Positions 25,339-32,819 of a stretch of DNA of 55,692 nt are shown here, piece after piece (the stretch's first letter is position 1; every line of letters begins with the position of its first letter). A model generated the notes under the pieces. It was not told the DNA's origin, did not search any database, and saw only the letters and a list, made by a program, of their open reading frames with translations. The position numbers were made by a program, and so were the translations under genes. The DNA is from an uncultured Clostridia bacterium (lineage in GTDB: Bacteria > Bacillota > Clostridia > Christensenellales > Borkfalkiaceae): contig CALVTL010000010.1 of NCBI GenBank assembly GCA_944362555.1, positions 1 to 55,692 on the forward strand, written 5' to 3'.

Positions 25339-27120
25339 ATGGCGCATCTTTCGCTCTATCGCAAATACCGCCCCGCAACGTTCGGCAAGATCGTGCGGCA
25401 GGAACACGTCGTGCGCGTTCTCACCAACCAGATCGAGCGCGGCGAGGTGGGACACGCCTACCTCTTCACGGGCCCGCGCGGAACGGGCAAGACGAGCGTG
25501 GCGCGCATCTTTGCGCGCGCCGTCAACTGCGAGCACCCCGAGGGCGGATCGCCCTGCGGGAAGTGCGCCACCTGTCTTGCGCTGGAAAATTCCCTCGACA
25601 TCTCCGAGATCGACGCCGCCTCCAACAACGGCGTGGGGGAGATGCGCGACCTGCGGGAAAAGGTGCAGTATCCGCCCGTCACGGGGAAGTACAAGGTGTA
25701 CATCATCGACGAGGTGCATATGCTCACGGACAGCGCCTTCAATGCCCTCTTAAAGACGCTTGAAGAGCCGCCCGCGCACGCCATTTTCATCCTCGCCACC
25801 ACCGAACCGCACAAGATCCCCGCCACCATCCTCTCGCGCTGTATGCGGCTCGACTTCAAACTCATCCCCGAGGCGGATCTCGAGCGGCACCTTTGCGGCA
25901 TCCTCGACGAGATGGGACGCCCCTACGAGCGGGAGGCGGTCGCCGCCATCGCCCGCGCGGGCGCGGGGAGCGACAGGGATATGCTCTCCATCGCCGAAAT
26001 GTGCCTTGCGTACGGCGATAAACTCACCTATCAGGGCGTCATCGGCGTGCTGGGTTCGGCGGATTTCTTCACCAACCTGCACCTCATCGAGGCGCTGCTC
26101 ACGGGCGATCTCCCCGCGGCGCTCGCGGCGGCGGAGGACGCGCTCTCCTCGGGCAAGAGCGTGGGCGTGCTGCTCAAAGATATTCTGGAACTTCTCAACA
26201 CGATCGCCATCGCCAAAGCGTGCAAGAACGCCGAGGCGCTGCTCGCCCTTCCCAAGGAGTTTTTTGCGGAAGCGGCGCGCGTTGCAAATGCTGCGGACAG
26301 CCGCGCCATCCTGCGCGCGACGGAGATCTTCACGGGGACGGAGAGCGAGCTGCGCTTTGCCTCCTCGCCCCGTATTTCGCTGGAGACCGCCATCCTGCGT
26401 GCAGCCATGCCGCAGGCGGAACTCTCTGCGGACGCGCTCCTTCTGCGCATCTCCGCGCTCGAAAAACAGGTGGCGGCGCTCTCTGCGGGCGCGCCCGTCG
26501 GGGCGGCGCAGCCCTCCGGGAACAGTTCCAAGCCCGCGCAGGCGGCGCCCGCCGCAAAGGCGCCCGAACGGGCGATGCAGGAGAACGAGTTCCCGCCCCT
26601 TATGGAGCCCCCGCCCGAGGACGACGTTCCCCCGTGGGAGGAACCCGCACCCCGCGCGCCGTCAAGGCGCCCCGCGCCTTCACCTGCGCCTTCACCTACG
26701 TCGATGCCCGCGCCCGCGCCTTCGCCCAAAGAGGGTCGGAGCGAGCGGCAGGGCGGCGCGCAGAGCTCGCCCTTTGCGGAGAACGCGGCGGCGGTTTCGC
26801 CCGACGATTCGCCCGAGGCGGTGTTCGGGCTGTTCCTGCGGCGGCTGCGCAAGCTCCCCAAGAGCGGCGTTGCCTATGCGCTCTGCCGCGACCTCGTCCC
26901 TTCGCGCGAGGGAGAGCTGTTCGTTCTGACGACGGACGTTAAGACGGTGTGCGATACGCTCAATTCGGAGCGTCATCGCCCCACGCTCGCGGAGGTGCTG
27001 TCGGAGATCGGCGTCACGCAGTTTGAAGTCCGCTTTGCGGGGGCTGCCCGCAGCGAGCAAAAGGACGGCATTCAGAAATTAAAGGAGGATTTCGCGGGCT
27101 ATCCCGTGGAAGTCAGATAA
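25339..27120 (+). CDS. dnaX: DNA polymerase III subunit gamma/tau
   Basis: DnaX is the ATPase motor of the clamp loader. The 593-residue protein has Walker A GPRGTGKTS, the zinc module (Cys in CEHPEGGSPCGKCATC), Walker B VYIIDEVHML, sensor 1 ATTEPHKIP and the SRC arginine finger (LSRCMRLDF). After the collar domain a Pro/Ala-rich linker (about residues 390-480) precedes a small C-terminal tau-like domain. No slippery AAAAAAG-type frameshift sequence was noticed, so one product is expected. It begins after GGAGAACGG and heads the conserved dnaX-ybaB-recR trio. Confidence 0.95.
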   Translation: MAHLSLYRKYRPATFGKIVRQEHVVRVLTNQIERGEVGHAYLFTGPRGTGKTSVARIFARAVNCEHPEGGSPCGKCATCLALENSLDISEIDAASNNGVGEMRDLREKVQYPPVTGKYKVYIIDEVHMLTDSAFNALLKTLEEPPAHAIFILATTEPHKIPATILSRCMRLDFKLIPEADLERHLCGILDEMGRPYEREAVAAIARAGAGSDRDMLSIAEMCLAYGDKLTYQGVIGVLGSADFFTNLHLIEALLTGDLPAALAAAEDALSSGKSVGVLLKDILELLNTIAIAKACKNAEALLALPKEFFAEAARVANAADSRAILRATEIFTGTESELRFASSPRISLETAILRAAMPQAELSADALLLRISALEKQVAALSAGAPVGAAQPSGNSSKPAQAAPAAKAPERAMQENEFPPLMEPPPEDDVPPWEEPAPRAPSRRPAPSPAPSPTSMPAPAPSPKEGRSERQGGAQSSPFAENAAAVSPDDSPEAVFGLFLRRLRKLPKSGVAYALCRDLVPSREGELFVLTTDVKTVCDTLNSERHRPTLAEVLSEIGVTQFEVRFAGAARSEQKDGIQKLKEDFAGYPVEVR

Positions 27121-27131
27121 ACGGAGGAATT

Positions 27132-27461
27132 ATGGCAGGATTCAACAGAGGCATGGGGGGCGGAATGCAGAACCTCATGAAGCAGGCACAGAAGATGCAG
27201 GAGGAGATGCAGGCGACGGAAAAACTCCTCGACGAGTGGGAGATCGTCGGCACGGCGGGCGGCGAGGCAGTCGTCGTCTATATGAACGCAAAGAAGGTGA
27301 TCGACGGCATCGAGATCGACAAGTCGGTCATCGACCCCGAGGACGAGGAGATGCTCGAGGACCTCATCATGGCTGCCATCCTCGACGGCTATAAAAAGGC
27401 GGACGCCGTGCGCGAGGAGAAGATGGGCAAGTTTGGCGGCGGCATGGGAGGGCTTCTGTAA
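27132..27461 (+). CDS. ybaB: YbaB/EbfC family nucleoid-associated protein
   Basis: A 109-residue small DNA-binding protein that forms a dimer with protruding helices. It shows the family core: NLMKQAQKMQEEMQATEKLLDE, then EAVVVYMNAKKVIDGIEIDKSVID and EEMLEDLIMAAILDGYKKAD. The Met/Gly-rich ends (GMGGGMQ, GGGMGGLL) are typical. Its place between dnaX and recR is conserved across bacteria and suggests a link to replication repair, although the exact role is not settled. GGAGGAA precedes the ATG. Confidence 0.94.
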   Translation: MAGFNRGMGGGMQNLMKQAQKMQEEMQATEKLLDEWEIVGTAGGEAVVVYMNAKKVIDGIEIDKSVIDPEDEEMLEDLIMAAILDGYKKADAVREEKMGKFGGGMGGLL

Positions 27462-28055
27462 GTGGAAGTGTTTATCGAGCCCATCGGCAGGCTCATGAAC
27501 GAGTTTTCCAAGCTCCCGGGCGTCGGCAAAAAGACGGCGCAGCGCTATGCCTATAAGGTCATCTCCATGACGGAGGCGGAGGCGCGTTCCTTTGCGGACG
27601 CCGTGCTCAACGTCAAAAAAAAGGTGCGCTTCTGCAAGGTGTGCGGCAATTTTACGGAGGACGAGGTGTGCGACATCTGCAAATCGCGCGATGCGTCCAC
27701 CATCTGCGTCGTCAAAGAGCCCAAGGACGTCATCGCCTTTGAAAAGCTGCACGAATACAAGGGCGTATACCACGTTCTGCACGGGGTCATCGACCCCATG
27801 AACGGCGTCTCTCCCAACGACATCCGCATCCGCGAACTGCTCGGCCGCGTTGCGGAGGGCGGGGTGAAGGAGGTCATCATGGCGACCAATCCCGACGTCG
27901 AGGGCGAGGCGACCGCCATGTACATCGCAAAACTCTTGAAGCCGCTCGGCGTGCTCGTCACGCGCATCTCGCGCGGGGTGCCCGTCGGCTCGGAGCTGGA
28001 ATATGCGGACGAGGTGACGCTCGCCCGCGCGCTTCTCGAGAGGAAACAGATATGA
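27462..28055 (+). CDS. recR: Recombination protein RecR
   Basis: RecR with RecO and RecF loads RecA at gaps. The 197-residue protein has the helix-hairpin-helix ([17 protein letters not shown]), a four-Cys zinc finger ([16 protein letters not shown]), and a Toprim domain ([14 protein letters not shown] ... [19 protein letters not shown]), ending in the Walker B-like [12 protein letters not shown]. The start is GTG 27462, directly after the ybaB stop, with GGGAGGG about 10 bases upstream. Its stop overlaps gpsA by four bases. Confidence 0.96.
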   Translation: MEVFIEPIGRLMNEFSKLPGVGKKTAQRYAYKVISMTEAEARSFADAVLNVKKKVRFCKVCGNFTEDEVCDICKSRDASTICVVKEPKDVIAFEKLHEYKGVYHVLHGVIDPMNGVSPNDIRIRELLGRVAEGGVKEVIMATNPDVEGEATAMYIAKLLKPLGVLVTRISRGVPVGSELEYADEVTLARALLERKQI

Positions 28056-29026
28056 ATATTTCCGTCCTCGGCTGCGGAAGGTGGGGGTCCTTCATCGCGT
28101 GGTACCTCTCCCGCCGCGGCAATGCGGTCATAAGCTGGGGTCCCGAAGGCGACCCCTCCTACGAAGTTCTGAAGGCTACGGGGCGCAACGAATACGTCAC
28201 GCTGGACGAGCGCATCACGCTGACGTGCGATCTGAAGCGGGCGGTCACTTCGGCGGAGATCGTTGTCATCTCCATCAGCTCGCAGGGGCTGCGCGGCTTC
28301 ATGCAGCGCATCATGCAGTTCCCCGTACAGGGCAAGGTGTTCGTGCTGTGCATGAAGGGCATCGAAACGGGAACGGGCAAGCGCCTCTCGGAGATCCTCG
28401 TCGAGAGCGGCGTTCCCGCGCAGAACATCGCCGTCTGGGTGGGCCCCGGGCACATCCAGAGCTTCGTGCAGGGCGTCCCCAACTGCATGGTCATCGACTC
28501 GGAGAACGAGCAGCTCAAAAAATGGCTCGTCGGGGAGTTCAAGAGCGACCTCATCCGCTTTTATTACGGGAACGACCTTTTGGGCACCGAGATCGGCGCC
28601 GCGGCAAAGAACGTCATGGGGATCGCGGCGGGCGTGCTCGACGTCGTGTGTGTTCCCTTAAAGGGCCCGCTCATGTCGCGCGGCGCGCGCGAGGTCGCCC
28701 GCCTCATCAAGGCGATGGGGGGGAACGAGCTCTCCGCCTACGGGCTCGCACACCTCGGCGACTACGAGACGACGCTCTTCTCGCCCTATTCGCACAACCG
28801 CAAATACGGCGAGATGCTCGCAAAGGGGCAGCGGTTTGAAAAGCTCGCCGAGGGGGTCGCCACCAGCAAGGCGATGAAACTTCTGGGCGAACGGTACGGC
28901 GTCGACCTTCCCATCACGGAGGCGGTCTATCACGTCTGTTACGAAGAGGGGAACGATGCGGAGCGCTGCAAGCAGGAGATCGCCAAGCTCTTCAACCGCT
29001 CCACCAAGGCGGAATTGGACGACTGA
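28052..29026 (+). CDS. gpsA: Glycerol-3-phosphate dehydrogenase [NAD(P)+]
   Basis: GpsA reduces dihydroxyacetone phosphate to sn-glycerol-3-phosphate, the backbone precursor of phospholipids. The 324-residue protein has an N-terminal Rossmann fold ([17 protein letters not shown], a slightly altered GxGxxG), the strand [13 protein letters not shown] and the catalytic Lys region [16 protein letters not shown]. The C-terminal helical domain contains [23 protein letters not shown]. It overlaps recR (ATGA) and closes a seven-gene run from mrnC. Its placement after recR is unusual; gpsA more often follows der/plsY. Confidence 0.93.
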   Translation: MNISVLGCGRWGSFIAWYLSRRGNAVISWGPEGDPSYEVLKATGRNEYVTLDERITLTCDLKRAVTSAEIVVISISSQGLRGFMQRIMQFPVQGKVFVLCMKGIETGTGKRLSEILVESGVPAQNIAVWVGPGHIQSFVQGVPNCMVIDSENEQLKKWLVGEFKSDLIRFYYGNDLLGTEIGAAAKNVMGIAAGVLDVVCVPLKGPLMSRGAREVARLIKAMGGNELSAYGLAHLGDYETTLFSPYSHNRKYGEMLAKGQRFEKLAEGVATSKAMKLLGERYGVDLPITEAVYHVCYEEGNDAERCKQEIAKLFNRSTKAELDD

Positions 29027-29051
29027 ATTGCGGATATTTGCCTGTTTCATA

Positions 29052-29075
29052 GTACTATGCGTGACATAATAGTAC
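29052..29075 (+). promoter_or_regulatory. Inverted-repeat operator candidate before the YcxB-like gene
   Basis: GTACTAT (29052-29058) and ATAGTAC (29069-29075) form a 7-bp palindrome with a 10-base spacer. It overlaps a weak promoter-like CATAAT (29065-29070). The motif resembles sites of YtrA-type GntR repressors, but no such gene is in the window. Confidence 0.45.
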
Positions 29076-29090
29076 AAAAAAGGGAGGATC

Positions 29091-29663
29091 ATGGAAGAGT
29101 TTTCTGCAAATGAAGCGCTGCGGGACGTTCCGCAAGGCGAAGGGGCAGTGGTGCGGACGCGCGTCACGGTGGACAACGCGCTGCAAAAGCGCATCTTCAG
29201 ACGGGTGCGGGCGGTCCTGCTCGGCATGATGATCGTCGGGGTCGCGATGCTTGTTGCATACGTCGTGCTCTATGTCGTCACGGACGAGGGGAGCACTCTG
29301 CCCGACGGGTTCTGGCTGGACGCGCTCCTGTGGTTTGGCGCCCTCTGTTTCGCCATGGGGCTTGTTGCGTTTATTTCAAGCGGAAAGGCAAACAAAAAGC
29401 AGCTTTCGCTGCGCCTCGTCAATGAATATGAATTTCGCGCCGACGGGCTCGTCATCAACGATTACCGTTCGGACGAGCTTGTCTCCACCTCGCGTCTGAA
29501 ATATTCCGACTTTGAAAAGATCAGGGAGAGCAAGGAATTTTTCCTGCTGTATCCCAACCGTGTGACCGTCTATCCCGTCGATAAGACGCTGCTCTCCGGG
29601 GAGGAATGCGCCCTGCTGCGCACCTTTTTCCGCCTCCCCGCAAAGGGGTCTCGCAGAGTTTGA
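29091..29663 (+). CDS. YcxB-like membrane protein
   Basis: The 190-residue protein has an acidic N-terminus, two transmembrane helices (about residues 43-65 and 80-100) and a C-terminal PH-like domain. The end of that domain (RLKYSDFEKIRESKEFFLLYPNRVTVYPVDK) matches the YcxB pattern, in which a strand-turn-strand carries the F-x-L-y motif. Function is unknown. It has the same topology as the membrane protein at 12915-13511. GGGAGG precedes the ATG by 7 bases, and a terminator follows. Confidence 0.75.
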   Translation: MEEFSANEALRDVPQGEGAVVRTRVTVDNALQKRIFRRVRAVLLGMMIVGVAMLVAYVVLYVVTDEGSTLPDGFWLDALLWFGALCFAMGLVAFISSGKANKKQLSLRLVNEYEFRADGLVINDYRSDELVSTSRLKYSDFEKIRESKEFFLLYPNRVTVYPVDKTLLSGEECALLRTFFRLPAKGSRRV

Positions 29664-29683
29664 AATGGTATTTGCAAAGTAGC

Positions 29684-29721
29684 GCCGCGCGCCGCCCGTT
29701 TTCGGGCGGCGCGCGGCTCTT
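29684..29721 (+). terminator. Terminator after the YcxB-like gene
   Basis: A 14-bp GC stem (29684-29697 with 29704-29717), loop GTTTTC, tail TCTTT. Confidence 0.8.
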
Positions 29722-29757
29722 TCGCAAAAATCTTTTCAGAGAAAATTTTTTGCGAGA
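29716..29757 (+). repeat. Hairpin repeat family C, copy C1
   Basis: GCTCTTT followed by the stem CGCAAAAAT/ATTTTTTGCG around CTTTTCAGAGAAA. Compare 30213-30275 and 35011-35076. Confidence 0.7.
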
Positions 29758-29785
29758 TTGCAGGTTTATTTATTATTCGGTGAGG

Positions 29786-29828
29786 CGCATTTTGCAGGCA
29801 TCCGGCGCACGCGAATGCCGCGCTGTTT
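29786..29828 (+). repeat. Repeat family F, copy 1
   Basis: About 43 bases starting GCGCATTTTGC, with an imperfect GGCATCCG/CGAATGCC palindrome. It aligns without gaps to 30174-30217. Confidence 0.6.
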
Positions 29829-29833
29829 AACAC

Positions 29834-29984
29834 GTCATCCCGAACCAAGTGAAGGTTCTACACGTCATTCCGAAGCAAGGCAAAGGTTTTACACGTCATC
29901 CCGAACGAATGTGAGGGATCTCCCCGCAAGAGACAGAGAGCGGGGGGGGATTCCTCGTCGCAAAAGCTCCTCGGAATGACGGGG
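29834..29984 (+). repeat. Repeat family D cluster
   Basis: Three successive GTCAT(C/T)CCGAA starts at 29834, 29864 and 29896, spaced about 30 bases, then GGGATCTCCCC and a closing CTCGGAATGAC. The outer ends form an inverted repeat. Confidence 0.75.
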
Positions 29985-30173
29985 AGGGAACACGCCCTGC
30001 CTACTTCGCCCCTATGGGGCTCGTGCGCCGCTTCGTCGAAATGCTCCTGCAAGCAGGCATTTCTCCTCGCGTCGGGCGGAATGACAGTCAAGAACAAAAG
30101 CGCGCGCCCCCGCTATCAATTTCGCCGCAAGGAAAGTTGCACCTTTCCACAGCGGTACTCGCGTCGCGGCGAA

Positions 30174-30217
30174 GCGCGTTTTGCGGGCATTCGGCACAGC
30201 CGAACGCCGCGCCTTTT
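30174..30217 (+). repeat. Repeat family F, copy 2
   Basis: Starts GCGCGTTTTGC with the palindrome GGCATTCG/CGAACGCC. It aligns with 29786-29828. Confidence 0.6.
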
Positions 30218-30275
30218 ACGCCTGCCGCTCCTTTTTCGCCAAAATCTTTTCCAATGAAAATATTTTGGCGAGAGG
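30213..30275 (+). repeat. Hairpin repeat family C, copy C2
   Basis: CTTTTACGCCTGCCGCTCC followed by the stem CGCCAAAAT (30237-30245)/ATTTTGGCG (30262-30270). The first 20 bases recur, inverted, at 35076-35052. Confidence 0.75.
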
Positions 30276-30318
30276 TTATAATGACGTAGCAAAAGGCTTC
30301 ACTTGTTATGCCTTTTGC

Positions 30319-30465
30319 GCCCCTATTTGCTGCTCACGCAGCTTACGGGGGTGAAGAGCGCGTTATGCGCATCAGCGCGGTGCGCTGTGCGCGCGCTCTG
30401 AACTGAGGTTTTTGACATTGCAGTCAAAAACCGTGACCGAGGCGGTGTCTTCCTTGCGCCGCCGA
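30319..30465 (+). repeat. Structured repeat family B, copy B1
   Basis: Starts with a leader hairpin (CCCC..GCTGC/GCAGC..GGGG). A long arm follows: AGAGCGCG (30355-30362)/CGCGCTCT (30392-30399) enclosing CAGCGC-GGT-GCGCTG. Then comes a second hairpin, GGTTTTTGAC (30407-30416)/GTCAAAAACC (30423-30432), and a third GGCGG/CCGCC stem. It aligns to B2 with an offset of exactly 4500 through the first two hairpins. Confidence 0.85.
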
Positions 30466-30473
30466 GATAGAGT

Positions 30474-30613
30474 GAATGCGGCGATGCTATGATCGTAAGC
30501 CCCTTATCGCCGCAGAGAGAAAACGAGACGGAGCAGCGCTTGCGCGTGCCCCGTCGGTGTTTTCTCTTTCTCACGGAATTTTGTCGCGCCTTTGCGCGAG
30601 AAAATTCGTGAAC
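30474..30613 (+). repeat. Structured repeat family A, copy A2
   Basis: Hairpin I TGCGGCGAT (30477-30485)/ATCGCCGCA (30506-30514). Hairpin II GAGAAAAC/GTTTTCTC with an inner GACGG/CCGTC. Hairpin III CACGGAATTTT...AAAATTCGTG with an inner CGCGC/GCGCG. It directly follows repeat B1 and lacks the first 60-base block of A1 and A3. Confidence 0.8.
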
Positions 30614-30683
30614 CCCAAAAAAACAGAAACCCCACATATCGGCGCATTCGGACGGAACCTTCGGCACGATATACAGGGTTCGA

Positions 30684-30760
<77 letters not shown>

Positions 30761-30773
30761 ATGGACAACGGCT

Positions 30774-30802
30774 ATCATACTAAAAAATCACGCGCTTGTC
30801 AA
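30774..30802 (-). promoter_or_regulatory. sigma-A promoter of tRNA-Val
   Basis: Minus strand: TTGACA (30802-30797), 17 bases, TATGAT (30779-30774). Confidence 0.85.
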
Positions 30803-30884
30803 GCGTTCTGCACCGTTTATGCAAGAATTTTTTGTCGACGGTGCGAATTTTTTCGCAAAACGCCAAAAAATTTTCCAAATCCGC

Positions 30885-30913
30885 TTGAATTGCCCGCCGT
30901 TCCATATTATAAT
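30885..30913 (+). promoter_or_regulatory. sigma-A promoter of the acetyltransferase-HAD-CAT-TIR operon
   Basis: TTGAAT (30885-30890), 17 bases, TATAAT (30908-30913). The leader is about 40 bases. Confidence 0.85.
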
Positions 30914-30958
30914 AGAGACGATCAACCAAAACGCAGTACCCATCGGGGAGAATAACGC

Positions 30959-31531
30959 ATGAATGAATTTTTTGTGAAGGCGCGCGGCGGGGAGGTCATC
31001 GACCTCGTCCATGACGAACGCTTCCAGACGCTCTGTATGCAGGAGATCCGGCGTTCGCGCAAGGCGTGCTATCTGCTCAATAAGACCGACCCCACGTCGG
31101 CGCGCTACCGCAGGCGGCTGGAGGCGCTCTTTCAGAGCGCCATCGACAAGACGACCTTTCTTGAGCCGCCCGTGCAGATCGACTACGGCTGTCAGATGCG
31201 CATCGGAAAGGGGGTGTTCATCGGCAACGGCTTTTCCGCGTCGGCGTTCGGCGGCATCGACATCGAGGACGGCGCGCAGGTGGGGCTGGGCTGCACCATC
31301 GCCACGGTCAATCACTTTCTGAATGACCTCACCATCGTGCAGGGAAAGGGCGTGCGCATCGGAAAGGGCGCATGGATCGGCGCCAATGTGACCATCGTCC
31401 CCGGTGTCACCATCGGCGAGGGCGCCGTCATCGGCGCGGGCAGCGTGGTGACGCACGACGTTCCGCCCCGCGCGGTCGCCGTGGGCAATCCCGCCCGCGT
31501 CGTCAAGACCCGCCCGCAGGAGGAGTTATGA
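30959..31531 (+). CDS. Hexapeptide-repeat acetyltransferase (maltose/galactoside type)
   Basis: The 190-residue protein has the N-terminal maltose-acetyltransferase-like helix pair (about residues 15-65), then a left-handed beta-helix of hexapeptide repeats ([14 protein letters not shown] ... [50 protein letters not shown]). The catalytic His is in ATVNHF. Relatives use acetyl-CoA to acetylate sugars or nodulation factors; the true acceptor is unknown. GGGGAG lies before the ATG. Its stop overlaps the start of the HAD gene (ATGA), making this the first gene of a tightly coupled operon that ends with a TIR-like gene. Confidence 0.9.
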   Translation: MNEFFVKARGGEVIDLVHDERFQTLCMQEIRRSRKACYLLNKTDPTSARYRRRLEALFQSAIDKTTFLEPPVQIDYGCQMRIGKGVFIGNGFSASAFGGIDIEDGAQVGLGCTIATVNHFLNDLTIVQGKGVRIGKGAWIGANVTIVPGVTIGEGAVIGAGSVVTHDVPPRAVAVGNPARVVKTRPQEEL

Positions 31532-32100
31532 ATATCGCCATCGACCTGGACGGCGTCGTCTTTAATTCGGAGATGTACTTTATGGCGGCGGCGGAAATTT
31601 ACGACGCCATGATCCTCGGGAAGAACAGCATCCTCCGCCCCGAGGAGCCGCGCGTGCAGAACAAGTACGCGTGGAACGAGGAGGAGCTTGCGGGCTACAT
31701 TTCGCGGTTTGCCAACGCCGAGGACTTCGACGTCATGCCGTGCGCCAAGACGGTCATCGACCTTCTGCGCAAGCGGCACACGCTCTACGTCGTGTCGGCG
31801 CGCGGGCAGTTCAACGAAGGGGAGATCGAGATCGCAAAGCGCAAGCTGGCGGAGGCGGACATCGCATTCGACCGGTACTGTTTCGGGCACCTCGACAAGA
31901 CGCAGATCGTGCGGGACAACCATATCTCCGTCATGATCGACGATCGTTACGACGTCTGCGAGACGCTCTCCGCACAGGGCGTGTTCTGCATCTATTTCCG
32001 CATGGCGGGCAGAAAAAAGCTCGCCGAGACGCCCTTTTTGCGCGAAGCCAACAACTGGGGCGACGTATGCAGGATCATGAAGGACAAGGACTTATTATAA
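31528..32100 (+). CDS. HAD-family phosphatase, nucleotidase-like
   Basis: A 190-residue haloacid-dehalogenase fold enzyme. Motif I is [10 protein letters not shown] with both Asp residues (positions 6 and 8), motif II is the Ser of VVSARGQF, motif III Lys is in HLDKTQIV and motif IV is the acidic pair in MIDDRYD. The short cap and overall form recall the NT5C/YqfW nucleotidase-like group, so a nucleotide or sugar phosphate is a reasonable guess. AGGAGG lies 5 bases before ATG 31528, which overlaps the previous stop. A 32-base gap with weak signals follows before the CAT-like gene. Confidence 0.87.
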   Translation: MNIAIDLDGVVFNSEMYFMAAAEIYDAMILGKNSILRPEEPRVQNKYAWNEEELAGYISRFANAEDFDVMPCAKTVIDLLRKRHTLYVVSARGQFNEGEIEIAKRKLAEADIAFDRYCFGHLDKTQIVRDNHISVMIDDRYDVCETLSAQGVFCIYFRMAGRKKLAETPFLREANNWGDVCRIMKDKDLL

Positions 32101-32132
32101 TCGGACAAAGGATAAAGGATAAAAGACGGAAC

Positions 32133-32819
32133 ATGAAAAAGATAGACCTTGAAAGCTGGGCGCGGCGCAGCCACTTCGAGTGGTTTTCGGCGTTCGCCGA
32201 CCCGACGCTCGCCATGAACGTGCGCATGGACATCACAAATTTGCTCGCCTTCTGCAAGCAGGCGGGGCATTCCTCCTTCGCTTCCATCATGTATATCGCC
32301 TGCGCCTGCCTCAACAAGATCCCCGCCTTCCGCCTGCGCACCCTGGCGGGGGAGGTGGTGGAGCTCGACGGCGCCAACGTCGCATATACCGCCATGTCGC
32401 GCGCGGGGAACTTCGTCAACTGCCGCGCCTCGCTCGCGGCGGGGTACGAGGCGTTCGCCGCCACGGTGCGCGCCAATCAGGAGGCGCTCGACAGAAGCGA
32501 CGGCATCCAGAAGCAGTTCAACGACCTCTCCATCGTGGACGACATCTACTGTTCGTGCGTGCCGTGGGTGGATTTCCTCTCCGTCACGCAGCCCATCCCC
32601 GACCACGTTCCCGACAACAAGAGCATCCCGCGCGTGTGCTGGGGAAAGTACAGCAAGGAAGAAAAGGGCACGTTCATGACGCTCAACCTCACGGCGAACC
32701 ATGCGCTCGTGGACGGGCGGGAGATGGCGGAGGCGTTCTGCATGATCCAGCGCGCGTTCTCCGCGCCACAGGCATTTTCAGAGGGCGATATTCAGAAAAA
32801 TGAGGAGAGCGGAAGATGA
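32133..32819 (+). CDS. Chloramphenicol-acetyltransferase-family protein
   Basis: A 228-residue member of the trimeric CAT fold. The catalytic HxxxDG motif is present as NHALVDGREMAE near the C-terminus, and the structural FTSCV-like region reads IYCSCVPWVDF. The N-terminus (WARRSHFEWF) matches the CAT R-x-x-HFxxF opening. Whether it acetylates chloramphenicol is doubtful; many chromosomal CAT-like proteins in Clostridia have other acceptors. Ribosome binding is weak (AAGGATAAAAGACGG), so translation may depend on coupling. Its stop overlaps the start of the TIR-like gene (ATGA). Confidence 0.88.
   Translation: MKKIDLESWARRSHFEWFSAFADPTLAMNVRMDITNLLAFCKQAGHSSFASIMYIACACLNKIPAFRLRTLAGEVVELDGANVAYTAMSRAGNFVNCRASLAAGYEAFAATVRANQEALDRSDGIQKQFNDLSIVDDIYCSCVPWVDFLSVTQPIPDHVPDNKSIPRVCWGKYSKEEKGTFMTLNLTANHALVDGREMAEAFCMIQRAFSAPQAFSEGDIQKNEESGR

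Larger units (their letters stand above)
29664..30683. other. Repeat island between the YcxB-like gene and tRNA-Val
   Basis: About 1 kb without a credible gene. It holds, in order, a terminator, hairpin C1, repeat F (29786-29828), repeat D copies (29834-29984), a second F copy (30174-30217), hairpin C2, structured repeat B1 and structured repeat A2. Short frames here lack ribosome binding sites and cross the repeats. Confidence 0.75.

Noticed and set aside
29834-30275. Insertion-sequence remnant in the repeat island
   Set aside because: Inverted ends are present, but no transposase fragment could be recognised in any frame; classed as dispersed repeats.
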